Shown: positions 27,740 to 36,401, numbered from the stretch's first letter. The stretch is 64,000 nucleotides of DNA from Bradyrhizobium guangzhouense (GCF_004114955.1 NZ_CP030053.1:6386001-6450000); one strand, 5' to 3'. Notes: generated by a model from the letters alone, not told the origin. A program made the numbers and translations.

Positions 27740-27860
27740 CACCTCTCCCGAGGGGAGAGGTCGGCGCGGAGCGCCGGGTGAGGGGTTCAGGTCTATCGTT
27801 GGAGCGAAGCCCCTCACCCGGATCGCCGACGCGATCCGACCTCTCCCTGTGGGAGAGGTG
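27740..27860. repeat. Palindromic repeat, family B copy in glt operon
   Basis: 121 bases with end hairpins CACCTCTCCC/GGGAGAGGT on the left and CCTCTCCC/GGGAGAGGTG on the right, and a central GGGTGAGGGG pairing with CCCCTCACCC. It lies between gltK and gltL within one transcription unit. Related elements are at 40291-40429 and, as a single hairpin, 42282-42306. Confidence 0.85.
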
Positions 27861-27900
27861 AAGGGGCACCGTTCGTTGGGATGTCAATTCCACATCACAC

Positions 27901-28593
27901 CTAGCGGATGATGGCGATGCGCGCCTGGAGGCGGCGGACGCCGAAGGACGCGATACAGGAAATGGTGAAGTAGACGACGGCGGCAAACAGATACATTTCG
28001 ACCAGACGGCCGTCGCGTTGCGCGACCTTGCTGGCGGCACCGAGGAAATCCGTGATCGACAGCACGTAGACCAGCGAGGTGTCCTGGAACAGCACGATGG
28101 TCTGTGTGATCAGCACAGGCAACATGTTGCGGAACGCCTGCGGCAGCACGACGTAACGCATGGTCTGGGCGTAGGTCAGGCCGAGCGCGCTGGCAGCGGC
28201 CGGCTGCCCGCGCGAGATCGACTGGATGCCGGCGCGCATGATCTCGGAGAAGTAAGCGGCCTCGAACATGATGAAGGTGATGAGCGAGGAGGCAAACGCG
28301 CCGACGCTGATGGGGCGCGACGCCCCGGTCAGCCACTGTCCGATATAGGGCACCAGGAAGTAGAACCAGAAGATCACCAGCACCAGCGGCAGCGAGCGCA
28401 TGAAGTCGACATAGACGCCGGCGATGCGCCCGAGCGTCTTGTAGCCGGACAGCCGCATCAGCGCGATCGCGGTGCCGAACACGAGGCCGCCGAGGGCCGC
28501 GAGCCCCGTCAGCATCAGCGTGAACGTCATGCCCTCGTAGAACAGATAGGGCAGCGCGCGGCGGATGACGTCGAAATCGAAATTGGCGAGCAT
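27901..28593 (-). CDS. gltK: Amino acid ABC transporter permease (GltK type)
   Basis: 230 residues, about five membrane helices. The HisM-family permease has GMTFTLMLTGLAALGGLVFG at the start, DFMRSLPLVLVIFWFYFLVP, and the ATPase-coupling EAA loop AAASALGLTYAQTMRYVVLP with QAFRNMLPVL. It forms a heterodimeric channel with the GltJ-type protein encoded 3 bases upstream, indicating translational coupling. Substrate class (glutamate/aspartate/glutamine) comes from the family, not from a residue I can point to. Confidence 0.93.
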   Translation of the reverse strand: MLANFDFDVIRRALPYLFYEGMTFTLMLTGLAALGGLVFGTAIALMRLSGYKTLGRIAGVYVDFMRSLPLVLVIFWFYFLVPYIGQWLTGASRPISVGAFASSLITFIMFEAAYFSEIMRAGIQSISRGQPAAASALGLTYAQTMRYVVLPQAFRNMLPVLITQTIVLFQDTSLVYVLSITDFLGAASKVAQRDGRLVEMYLFAAVVYFTISCIASFGVRRLQARIAIIR

Positions 28594-28596
28594 CGC

Positions 28597-29328
28597 TTAT
28601 TTCCCCGTGATGTAGCCGGGGATCGCGACCCAGCGCTCGAGGAAGCGCATCGCGGTCACGACGACGGCGTTGACGAGGAGATAGAGGACGGTCGCGGCCG
28701 TGAAGGCCTCGAACACCTGGAACGAGAATTCCTGCATCGAGCGCGCCTCACCGGTCAGCTCCAGCAGGCCGATCGTGATGGCAACCGCGGTGTTCTTGAT
28801 GGTGTTGAGGAACTCGGAGGTCAGCGGCGGCAGGATGATGCGGAACGCCATCGGCAGCAGGATGTAGCGATAGCCCTGCACCGTGGTCAGCCCGAGCGCG
28901 GTCGCGGCCATCTTCTGCCCGCGCGGCAGCGAGGAGATGCCGGCCTGCAACTGCACCGCCACGCGCGCCGACATGAAGAAGCCGATGCCGATCGACGCGG
29001 TCCAGAACGGCGCGTTCGGCAATTGCTTGAGCCACAGGCCGGCCGCCTTCGGCAGCAATTCCGGCAGCACGAAGAACCACAGGAATAGCTGCACCAGCAA
29101 CGGCATGTTGCGGAAGAATTCGACATAGGCGAAACCGAACCAGTTCGCGCCCTTGGACGGCAGCGTCCGCATCACGCCGACGACCGAGCCGGTGATCAGA
29201 GCGATGATCCAGGCCAGCACTCCGGTTTCGAGGGTCAGCACAAGTCCCGACAGCAACAGGTCGAGATAGTTGCCGGTCCCCATCGGGTTCGGCTCGAAAA
29301 AGATTCCCCAGTTCCAATGGTAGTTCAC
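28597..29328 (-). CDS. gltJ: Amino acid ABC transporter permease (GltJ type)
   Basis: 243 residues from GTG 29328, which follows GGGGGA at a good distance and gives the usual N-terminus (VNYHWNWGIFFEP read as Met). The ATG at 29352 is an upstream alternative. About five membrane helices; FVEFFRN-type motif appears as YVEFFRNMPLLVQLFLWFFV, and the EAA loop as MAATALGLTTVQGYRYILLP. It pairs with GltK. The gene is separated from the binding-protein gene by 130 bases holding a strong hairpin. Confidence 0.93.
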   Translation of the reverse strand: MNYHWNWGIFFEPNPMGTGNYLDLLLSGLVLTLETGVLAWIIALITGSVVGVMRTLPSKGANWFGFAYVEFFRNMPLLVQLFLWFFVLPELLPKAAGLWLKQLPNAPFWTASIGIGFFMSARVAVQLQAGISSLPRGQKMAATALGLTTVQGYRYILLPMAFRIILPPLTSEFLNTIKNTAVAITIGLLELTGEARSMQEFSFQVFEAFTAATVLYLLVNAVVVTAMRFLERWVAIPGYITGK

Positions 29329-29391
29329 GTGTCCCCCGCGCGAACGCGTCAATCAAAATTGGCTCGAAAGAAGGTCTGGGCGCCTATGCAA

Positions 29392-29428
29392 ATGTCCGGC
29401 CACTCTGGTGTCAAGAGTGGCCGGACAT
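29392..29428 (-). promoter_or_regulatory. 15-bp intercistronic stem-loop between gltI and gltJ
   Basis: Perfect inverted repeat: ATGTCCGGCCACTCT (29392-29406), loop GGTGTCA, AGAGTGGCCGGACAT (29414-29428). Located just after the binding-protein stop codon. Only two T residues follow in the transcribed direction, so it looks like an mRNA-protecting or attenuating stem that leaves more binding-protein message than permease message, a known arrangement in binding-protein operons. Confidence 0.75.
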
Positions 29429-29458
29429 GATCCCGATCCTGAGATCGAGTTTATATCT

Positions 29459-30370
29459 TTACTTGTAGTCGTCCGGGATCGGCGAGTCCGAGGGTTTTGC
29501 GAACTCGTGCTTCAGCTGATCGGAGATCGGGGTGTTGAGGTTCAGACCCTTCGGCGGGATCTTGGACATGAACCACTTGTCGTAGATCTTCTGGCCTTCG
29601 CCCGAGGTGTAGAGCGCAGCGGTTGCTGCATCGACCACCTTCTTGAAGGGGGCGTCGTCCTTGCGCAGCATGATGCCGTAGGGCTCGGGCTTGGAGAACG
29701 CATCCTTGGAGATGACATAGTCGGACGGCGTCTTCGCGCCGGCGACGAGGCTCGCGAGCAGGATGTCGTCCATCACGAAAGCGACCGCGCGGTCGGTCTC
29801 GACCATCAGGAAGGCTTCGGCGTGATCCTTGGCCGGAATGATGTTGGCGCCGAGCTTCTTCTCGACGTTGGCTTCAGTGAGCTGCTTGATGTTGGTGGTG
29901 CCGGCGGTGGAGACCACCGTCTTGCCCTTGAGGTCGTCGATCGACTTCAGGCCGCTCGATTTCTTGAACACATAGCGGCTGGCGGTCAGGAAGTGGGTGT
30001 TGGTGAAGGCCACCTGCTTCTGACGCTCGGTATTGTTGGTGGTCGAGCCGCATTCGAGGTCGATGGTGCCGTTGGCCATCAGCGGGATGCGCGTGGCCGA
30101 GGTCACCGGGTTGAGCTTGACCTCGAGCTTGTCGAGCTTGAGCTCCTTCTTTACCGCGTCGACGATCTTGTAGCAGATGTCCATCGCGAAGCCGACGGGC
30201 TTCTGGTTGTCGTCGAGATAAGAGAACGGAATCGAGGAGTCGCGGAAGCCGAGGGTGATGGCGCCGGTGTCCTTGATGTTCTTCAGCGTGCCGGTGAGTT
30301 CCTCGGCCCCAGCCTGGCTCACAGCAAAGGTCGCGACGAGCGCGAGGCCGATGTGACGGAAATGTTTCAC
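29459..30370 (-). CDS. gltI: Glutamate/aspartate-type periplasmic binding protein
   Basis: 303 residues. GTG start at 30370 with GGGGAGAAAAA directly upstream. A signal peptide (about 1-22, LALVATFAVSQAGA) leads into a class 3 solute-binding domain: TLGFRDSSIPFSYLDDNQ, VGFAMDICYKIVD, NGTIDLECGSTTNNTERQ, VVSTAGTTNIKQL and DRAVAFVMDDILLA. The ECGSTTNNTERQ stretch is typical of GltI-like proteins that bind acidic amino acids. First gene of a gltIJKL order, followed by dat. A promoter should lie within 30371-30482, where I could not define -35/-10 elements. Confidence 0.93.
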   Translation of the reverse strand: MKHFRHIGLALVATFAVSQAGAEELTGTLKNIKDTGAITLGFRDSSIPFSYLDDNQKPVGFAMDICYKIVDAVKKELKLDKLEVKLNPVTSATRIPLMANGTIDLECGSTTNNTERQKQVAFTNTHFLTASRYVFKKSSGLKSIDDLKGKTVVSTAGTTNIKQLTEANVEKKLGANIIPAKDHAEAFLMVETDRAVAFVMDDILLASLVAGAKTPSDYVISKDAFSKPEPYGIMLRKDDAPFKKVVDAATAALYTSGEGQKIYDKWFMSKIPPKGLNLNTPISDQLKHEFAKPSDSPIPDDYK

Positions 30371-30482
30371 TTTTTCTCCCCTTTCAGGATGATGCGGCCG
30401 GATGCAAGCACATCTTGGCCCGGATTAGAATGTGACTTTCGGCTGGATGCCCGCCCAGGTTAATGGACTGAGGCAAGCGGCC

Positions 30483-31868
30483 TCACGTCAAGGGTCTGGG
30501 TAATTCACCGAGATCCCAGAACAAGCCGGCCATCACCGTCAAGGCTTCTTCGGTCAATGGCAGCAGGATGTGTTCATTCGGCGCATGCTGGGAGCAGCCG
30601 GGATAGGAGTGCGGGACCCAGATCGTCGGCAGGCCCAGGACTTCCGAAAACACGTCGTTCGGCAGCGAGCCGCCGAAATTTGGCAGCACCGCCGGCGCCT
30701 TGCCGGTGGTCTCTCGCACCGAATCCGCCGCCCATTTGATCCACGGGCTGTCGAAATCGGTGCGCGAGGCCGCAAAGCTCTGGGCCGCCCGCACCTCGAC
30801 CATCGGAAAGCCCTTTGCAACCAGATGCGCGCGGACGGCCTCGATCAGGCCATCGACCTTGGTGCCGACGACGAAACGCAGCTGCAACACGGCATTGGCG
30901 TGGCCGGGGATGGCATTGGCCGGCTTCTCGATATTGCCCGACGACATCGCCAGAACTTCCAGCGTATTCCAGGCATAGAGCCGCTCGGCCGCGGACAGGC
31001 CATCCTCGCCCCAATTCTCCGCAAGCGCGGGCTCGTCCTCGGTCGGGACCACCTGGACGTCGGCAAGGTAGCTGCGGATCTGGTTGGTCAGCCGCGGCGG
31101 CTTCAAGGCCTCCAGCTGAAGCCGGCCATGGCCGTCGACCAGCGTCGAGATCGCGTTGGCCAGGATGGTCGCGGGGTTGGCGAGCACGCCGCCCCAATTG
31201 CCGGAATGGTGTCCGCCATCGCGCAAGACCACATCGAGATGGATGCGGATGCCACCGCGGCAGCCCAGAAAAAGAGTCGGCCGATCTGCCGACAGCCGCG
31301 GCCCGTCGGAGGCCATGAATAGATCGGCCTTGAGCGCATCGCGGTTGAGGTCGCAGACCTTGCCGAGATCAGGCGAGCCGATCTCCTCGCCCATCTCGAC
31401 GATGAATTTCGCATTGAAGCCGAGCTTGCCGCCACGGGCCTCGCGCACGGCGCGGAGCGCGGCCATGTTGATGCTGTGCTGGCCCTTGTTATCGGCGGTA
31501 CCGCGGCCATAGAGGCGAATGCCTGATGTCGTCGTACGCCAGGGATCGCGGCCCTCGCGCCATTCGCCCTCCATGCCGTCGACGACGTCGCCATGGCCGT
31601 AGATCAGCACGGTCGGCAGCGACGCGCTTTCTTGATGCTCGGCAAACAGGAACGGCGACTTGCCGCTCGGGGATTCCACGATGCGGCTGGTGAAATCGAG
31701 CGCGGCAAAGGCCGGCACCATCTCCTGCTCCAGATAGGCGCGCAGCTCGGGGCCGCGCGAGGCATTCTGGCTTTCGGTCTTGTAGGCGACGCGGCGGTCG
31801 AGTTCGGCGAGGAACGCGCCGGATTTGAAGTCGTCCCGGGCGCGGGCGATGGCGTCGGCTCTGGTCAT
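30483..31868 (-). CDS. M20 family metallopeptidase
   Basis: 461 residues from ATG 31868; the open frame continues to 32018 but that part is Arg/Pro-rich and lies in the divergent promoter region. Metal ligands of the M20/ArgE-DapE fold are intact: YGHGDVV (H92, D94), GTADNKG (D126), GEEIGS (E161/E162) and a late HAPNEHI motif. It includes the dimerisation domain between. It hydrolyses dipeptides or N-acyl amino acids. It lies 112 bases upstream of gltI on the same strand, suggesting it works with amino-acid uptake. It is divergent from a flavin monooxygenase. Confidence 0.9.
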   Translation of the reverse strand: MTRADAIARARDDFKSGAFLAELDRRVAYKTESQNASRGPELRAYLEQEMVPAFAALDFTSRIVESPSGKSPFLFAEHQESASLPTVLIYGHGDVVDGMEGEWREGRDPWRTTTSGIRLYGRGTADNKGQHSINMAALRAVREARGGKLGFNAKFIVEMGEEIGSPDLGKVCDLNRDALKADLFMASDGPRLSADRPTLFLGCRGGIRIHLDVVLRDGGHHSGNWGGVLANPATILANAISTLVDGHGRLQLEALKPPRLTNQIRSYLADVQVVPTEDEPALAENWGEDGLSAAERLYAWNTLEVLAMSSGNIEKPANAIPGHANAVLQLRFVVGTKVDGLIEAVRAHLVAKGFPMVEVRAAQSFAASRTDFDSPWIKWAADSVRETTGKAPAVLPNFGGSLPNDVFSEVLGLPTIWVPHSYPGCSQHAPNEHILLPLTEEALTVMAGLFWDLGELPRPLT

Positions 31869-32045
31869 CAGTCTCGTCTTCAACGTCCTGGAACGAGGCA
31901 GCGTAGCGGAGTACGCGGGCACTCGAAAGTGGCGGGGACTTGCGATTTCGTTCTTGCTCTCTTGAGCCTGGCTTGCCAAGGACGGGCGTGCCGCCGGTTT
32001 TGGCCTTGCCGAGCGCAAGCCTTTCTATCCTCGGTCCTTCTATTC

Positions 32046-32066
32046 TTGGCCCTTGCCAAGGGCCAA
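32046..32066. promoter_or_regulatory. 21-bp perfect palindrome, candidate operator
   Basis: Arms TTGGCCCTTG (32046-32055) and CAAGGGCCAA (32057-32066) around a single central C. It lies in the 278-base divergent space between the M20 peptidase and the monooxygenase, 81 bases before the latter's ATG. Length and symmetry fit a dimeric repressor or activator; no regulator gene is adjacent. A factor-independent terminator is unlikely because the arms leave a one-base loop and no T-run. Confidence 0.5.
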
Positions 32067-32146
32067 TTATATGCAAGAACTTCGCCAAGTTGGGGCGCAC
32101 GTCTATCATTCAAAGAGCGCTCAGTACAGGGCGCCGGGGGACCAGC

Positions 32147-33526
32147 ATGGCCAAAGAGATCAGGCTCAACGCATTTGCGATGAATTGCGTCGCGCATCAA
32201 TCACCGGGCCTGTGGACCCATCCGCGCGACCGCACCGCCGAATATAACCGCCTGCCCTACTGGATCGATCTCGCCAAAACGCTGGAACGCGGCCGTTTCG
32301 ACGGGTTGTTCCTGGCCGACGTGCTCGGCGTCTACGATGTCTACGGCAATAGCCCTGACGCAGCCTTGCGCAATGCAGCACAAACGCCGTCGAACGAGCC
32401 GCTGCTGCTGCTCTCGGCCATGGCGGCGGTGACCAAAAATCTCGGCTTCGGCGTCACCAGCAATCTCTCCTTCGAGCCGCCCTACCCGTTCGCGCGGCGG
32501 ATGTCGACGCTCGATCATCTCACCGAGGGGCGGATCGGCTGGAACGTCGTCACCGGCTATCTCGACAGCGCCGCACGCGGCGCCGGCAAGGACAAGCAGA
32601 CCGGGCACGACGACCGCTACGATATCGCCGACGACTATATGGAAGTGGTCTACAAGCTGTGGGAAGGCAGCTGGGAGGACGACGCCGTGCTGCGCGATCG
32701 CAAGCGCGGCATCTTCACCGATCCAAGCAAGGTTCACCGCATCAATCATGACAGCGCGAACTACCGCATCAACAACACCATTCATCTGAGCGAGCCGTCG
32801 CCCCAGCGCACGCCCGTGCTGTACCAGGCCGGCACCTCGCCGCGGGGCCGGCAATTCGCGGCCAAGCACGCCGAATGCGTGTTCATGTCGGGCCCCTCGG
32901 CCAAGATCATCGCGCCGCGCGTCGCCGCGATCCGCGAGGAAGCCGCCAAGATCGGCCGCAACCCGGCCGAGATCCTGATGTTCAACATGATGACGATCAT
33001 CCTCGGCAAAACCGAAGCTGAAGCTGCGGCGAAATATGCCGACTACCGCTCGCACATCAATCCGGAAGGCGCGCTCGCCTTGATGTCGGGCTGGACCGGC
33101 ATCGACTTCTCCGGCTACGAGCTCGATCAGCAGGTCCGTCACGTCCAGAACGATGCCGGCCGCAGCGCGCTCGACAACGTCACCCGCGGCGATCCCGACC
33201 GCATCTGGACCGTACGCGACGTCATCGAGCATGTCGGTATCGGCGGCGCCGGACCCGTCGTTGTCGGCACGCCCGAAAGCGTCGCCGACAAGATCGAGGA
33301 CTGGTTCGAGAAGACCGACGTGGATGGTCTCAACGTCGCGTTTGCGATCTCGCCCGGCGATTTCGAGGATATCAGCGACATGCTGGTGCCGGAGCTGACC
33401 AGGCGCGGCCGCTATAAGCCGGAATACGCCAAAGGAACATTGCGGGAAAAACTGTTCGGCGATGGCCGCGCGCGACTGGATGCACCGCATCCGGCGGCGA
33501 CGTATCGGGTGGGGAAGAAGGGGTAG
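32147..33526 (+). CDS. NtaA/DmoA-family FMN-dependent monooxygenase
   Basis: 459 residues from ATG 32147; upstream in-frame extension to 31940 crosses the palindrome and is rejected. Luciferase-like flavoprotein: LNAFAMNCVAHQSPGLW, HPRDRT, GVTSNLSFEPPYPFARRMST, DHLTEGRIGWNVVTGYL, GHDDRYDIADDYMEVVYKLW and VLYQAGTSPRGRQFAAKHAE. Likely oxidises an amine, sulfide or sulfonate using FMNH2 from an unlinked reductase. Same family as the protein at 15030-16397 but from a different branch (longer N-terminus, different insertions). Stands alone on its strand. Confidence 0.9.
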   Translation: MAKEIRLNAFAMNCVAHQSPGLWTHPRDRTAEYNRLPYWIDLAKTLERGRFDGLFLADVLGVYDVYGNSPDAALRNAAQTPSNEPLLLLSAMAAVTKNLGFGVTSNLSFEPPYPFARRMSTLDHLTEGRIGWNVVTGYLDSAARGAGKDKQTGHDDRYDIADDYMEVVYKLWEGSWEDDAVLRDRKRGIFTDPSKVHRINHDSANYRINNTIHLSEPSPQRTPVLYQAGTSPRGRQFAAKHAECVFMSGPSAKIIAPRVAAIREEAAKIGRNPAEILMFNMMTIILGKTEAEAAAKYADYRSHINPEGALALMSGWTGIDFSGYELDQQVRHVQNDAGRSALDNVTRGDPDRIWTVRDVIEHVGIGGAGPVVVGTPESVADKIEDWFEKTDVDGLNVAFAISPGDFEDISDMLVPELTRRGRYKPEYAKGTLREKLFGDGRARLDAPHPAATYRVGKKG

Positions 33527-33539
33527 AAGCCACGTACTC

Positions 33540-33642
33540 GCTGTCATGCCCCGCGGAGGCGGGGCATCCAGTACGCCGCGGCCTATCGAGGAATCACAGC
33601 CGTCTCTGGAATGCTGGATCGCCCGCCTGCGGGCGATGACAG
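33540..33642. repeat. Palindromic repeat, family A copy 2
   Basis: 103-base element bounded by GCTGTCAT and ATGACAGC, with TGCCCCGC/GCGGGGCA and CGCCCGC/GCGGGCG hairpins and shared core CATCCAGTACGCCGCGGCC. Same organisation as 25879-25985. It separates the convergent monooxygenase and ThDP-enzyme genes. Confidence 0.85.
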
Positions 33643-33667
33643 CTGAGAACGTTGAAGCAGCGCGGCC

Positions 33668-35329
33668 CTACACCTTCCCGTCCACCATCACCTCGATCAG
33701 CTTCGTCCCCGGCCGATTGAACGCCGACGCCAGCGTCGCCTTCAACTCCCTGGGATCGCTGATCTTGATCGCTTCGCAGCCCAGCGCCTTCGCGACGCCG
33801 GCGAAATCCACCGGCGGATCGACAAAATCCATGCCGACATAATTGTCGTCGCCATGAAACGCGAGCAAGCGCTGCTTGATGATGCGGTAGCCGCCATTGT
33901 TGGCGATGACGACGTTGAGCGGCAGCTTGTGATGCGCCGCGGTCCACAGCGACTGGATCGAATACATTGCGCTGCCATCGCCGGAGAAGCACACGACGGG
34001 ACGATCCGGATTGGCGATGCTGGCGCCGACGGAGGCCGGCAGGCCCCAGCCAATGCCGCCGGAGGCAAGGCCGTGATAGCCATAGCGGTCGCGGTGTGGA
34101 CGCAAGTTGGTGATCTGGCGGCTGGAGGTGAGGCCTTCGTCGACGAGGATCGCGTGGTCGGGCATGGCCTCGACCATTTGGAGCACCAGATAATCAGGAT
34201 CGATCGGCGCACGGCCGGCGCTCTTGCCGATCTGCTCGACCAGCGCGGCGCGGCGCGCGGTCCAGTTCTTCGGCGTCAACTCGGCAAGACGCTGCTTCGC
34301 GCGGGTCGCGAGCGCCGCGCCGCCCATCTCCTTCAACACAGGGATCAGCGCGCGCAGCGTTTCCTTCAGATCCGCCTTCAGCGCGATCTCGGCGCCGTAG
34401 TTCTTGGCAATCTCCCAATCGACCAGGCCGATCTGAATGATGCCGAGTCCGTCAGGCAGCGCATCGACCTCGCTATAGACCGACATGCGCAGGGGATCGC
34501 CGCCGAGCGCGATCAGGAGATCGTAGGGCGCGAGCGTATCGCGCGCGACTTTCTGGACGCGGGCCAGCGTGCCGACGAAGCTCGGGCTCTCGGAGAGGAA
34601 GTGCGAGCCATAGGGTGTCGAGGATTGATAGGCGGCGGCGCCGAGCAGTTCGGCGAGCTCGGCAGCTTCCTTCAGCGCATCGCTCTTGACCACCTCGTCC
34701 ATGGTGACGATGACAGGGCGCTCGGCCTTCAGCAGCCGCGCGGCAAATGCTCTGAGCGCCTCGTCCGTCGGCTTCGTGCGGGCATCGATGCGGGTGGAGC
34801 GGCCGAGATCGATGCCGGCCTCGCTGTTGAGGATATCGCCGGGCAGTGAGATGAACACCGGCCCAGTCGGCGGCGTCATCGCCACCTTGGCGGCGCGGCG
34901 CACGATGCGCGGCAGGTCCTCCAGCCGTGTCACCTCGACCGCCCATTTCACCAGCGGCTCGGCCATGCGCACCAGCGGGCCGTAAAGCACCGGCTCCATC
35001 AGGCCGTGGCCCTGCTCCTGCTGGCCCGCGGTCAATATCATCGGCGTGCCGGTGAACTGGGCGTTGTAGAGCGAGCCCATCGCATTGCCGAGGCCAGGCG
35101 CCACATGAACGTTGCAGGCGACGAGCTTTCCGGAGGCGCGGCTGTAGCCGTCGGCGATCGCGACCACCAGGCTCTCCTGCATCGCCATCACATAGGTGAG
35201 GTCAGGGTGGTCCTTCAGCGCATGCATGATCGGCAGCTCGGTGGTCCCGGGATTGCCGAACAGATGCGTGATGCCCTCGTCCTTGAGCAGCGCGAGAAAG
35301 GCGGAACGGCCGGTGATCTTGTTCTTCAT
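33668..35329 (-). CDS. ThDP-dependent enzyme, benzoylformate decarboxylase / acetolactate synthase-like
   Basis: 553 residues from ATG 35329, preceded by GGAGGAAAC. Three ThDP-enzyme domains are visible: the Pyr domain with FGNPGTTELP (24-33) and the cofactor glutamate E52 in MAMQESLVV, a central domain, and the PP domain with GDGSAMYS and IANNGGYRI (the Mg-ThDP signature). NVHVAPGLGNAMG (H75) resembles the active-site His70 loop of MdlC-type decarboxylases, but the serine of FGNPGSNE is a threonine here. It decarboxylates or carboligates 2-oxoacids; substrate uncertain. Divergent from the TfoX-like gene. Confidence 0.85.
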   Translation of the reverse strand: MKNKITGRSAFLALLKDEGITHLFGNPGTTELPIMHALKDHPDLTYVMAMQESLVVAIADGYSRASGKLVACNVHVAPGLGNAMGSLYNAQFTGTPMILTAGQQEQGHGLMEPVLYGPLVRMAEPLVKWAVEVTRLEDLPRIVRRAAKVAMTPPTGPVFISLPGDILNSEAGIDLGRSTRIDARTKPTDEALRAFAARLLKAERPVIVTMDEVVKSDALKEAAELAELLGAAAYQSSTPYGSHFLSESPSFVGTLARVQKVARDTLAPYDLLIALGGDPLRMSVYSEVDALPDGLGIIQIGLVDWEIAKNYGAEIALKADLKETLRALIPVLKEMGGAALATRAKQRLAELTPKNWTARRAALVEQIGKSAGRAPIDPDYLVLQMVEAMPDHAILVDEGLTSSRQITNLRPHRDRYGYHGLASGGIGWGLPASVGASIANPDRPVVCFSGDGSAMYSIQSLWTAAHHKLPLNVVIANNGGYRIIKQRLLAFHGDDNYVGMDFVDPPVDFAGVAKALGCEAIKISDPRELKATLASAFNRPGTKLIEVMVDGKV

Positions 35330-35472
35330 GTTTCCTCCAGGAGCGGACGTTGCCGCAAGGACGGAGGACATGATGGCCGAAATTTCGACGTGCGCGCAAG
35401 GAAGCACGGTCATGGCTGCCTTGCGCGCGCGGGGAGAAGCTGGAAGGATCGGCCGATTCTGGAGGGACCGTC

Positions 35473-35901
35473 ATGGCCTATGACGAAGGCACCGCAGTTC
35501 GGGTTCGCAAATTGCTGGCCGGCCAACGCCACGTCGCGGAAAAGAAGATGATGGGCGGGCTTTGCTTCATGGTGGACAACGTCATGTGCTGCACCATCAG
35601 CGGCCGCGGCGGCATGCTGTTTCGCGTCGGACCTGAGGCGCATGCGCGGATGCTGAAGGAGCCGCACACAAGTCCGATGGAAATGCGCGGGCGCATCATG
35701 ACCGGCTTCGTGCGGGTCTCTGATGAAGGCACGCGAACCGATGCCGGGCTCAAGTCCTGGGTGAAACGCGCGCTCGATTACGTGGCAACGATACCGGCCA
35801 AGCCGCCGGCGAAGCGGGCTACACCGCGCAAGGCCGCACCATCGAAGGCGAGGGCTAAAGCGGCTCCTCGCGGCCGAGCTCGAACGGGTCCTCGCCGCTA
35901 G
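35473..35901 (+). CDS. TfoX/Sxy N-terminal domain protein
   Basis: 142 residues, ATG 35473 with GGAGGG upstream. Residues 1-105 fit the TfoX_N domain (KKMMGGLCFMVDNVMCCTIS, GGMLFRVGP, GRIMTGFVRV). The C-terminal ~35 residues are a low-complexity Lys/Arg/Ala/Pro tail. TfoX is a competence regulator in gammaproteobacteria, but stand-alone TfoX_N proteins in rhizobia have no proven role. Its 3' end overlaps the convergent GFA gene by 47 bases. Confidence 0.85.
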   Translation: MAYDEGTAVRVRKLLAGQRHVAEKKMMGGLCFMVDNVMCCTISGRGGMLFRVGPEAHARMLKEPHTSPMEMRGRIMTGFVRVSDEGTRTDAGLKSWVKRALDYVATIPAKPPAKRATPRKAAPSKARAKAAPRGRARTGPRR

Positions 35902-36361
35902 CGCGCTTCTTCTTTTTCGAGCGCTGCCAGACCACGCCCGGAAAGCCCTTCAGCGGCACCAGCGGCTCGCCGGTATAGGCCCATTCCTGCAGCTCCTCGA
36001 TGGCGATGTGATAGAGCGGCTGGCGCCCGGTGCGCTCCTTGAACAGTGCGCGCGGGATGTTGACCATGTGCGGGCCGCGCGGGCGCTCATAGGCGATCGG
36101 CGTGCCGCAATGTGCGCAGAAGCTGCGCGCGGTCCTGGTGGCCTTATCCTCGTAGCGGGTGAGCGCGGCCTTGCCGGAGGTGATGCGAAAACGCTTCTTC
36201 CAGCTGCCGACATAGGTGGCATAAGCCGCGCCATGGGCGCGACGGCTGGCCGCGGAGTGATCGTGCCACGCCCAGCGCGCCGGCACGTCGATCTCGAAGG
36301 TGACCTTGCCGCAGAGGCACTGGCCCGTGGCGGTTCCTCCGGCGACTGCGGCTTTGGCCAT
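35855..36361 (-). CDS. GFA-family protein with one zinc site lost
   Basis: 168 residues. CENP-V/GFA fold (glutathione-dependent formaldehyde-activating enzyme-like). One zinc site is complete: CLC (C15, C17) and CAHC (C82, C85) followed by GTPIAYE. The other site, normally CHCxxC before RRxxGA, reads DHSAAS at 34-39 followed by RRAHGA, so all three cysteines are replaced. It probably does not act like canonical Gfa. A basic C-terminal patch (QRSKKKKRA) follows. Overlaps TfoX-like gene tail-to-tail. Confidence 0.85.
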   Translation of the reverse strand: MAKAAVAGGTATGQCLCGKVTFEIDVPARWAWHDHSAASRRAHGAAYATYVGSWKKRFRITSGKAALTRYEDKATRTARSFCAHCGTPIAYERPRGPHMVNIPRALFKERTGRQPLYHIAIEELQEWAYTGEPLVPLKGFPGVVWQRSKKKKRASGEDPFELGREEPL

Positions 36362-36401
36362 GATGCGTCCTCATCGTCATCGCGAGCGACAATACACGAT
36401 C

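Noticed and set aside
27710..27817. 36-residue extension of GltL
   Set aside because: It is translated palindromic repeat; ATG 27709 gives the normal family N-terminus.
31869..32146. Upstream extensions of both the M20 peptidase and the monooxygenase
   Set aside because: Both would overlap one another in the divergent promoter region and lack protein-like character.
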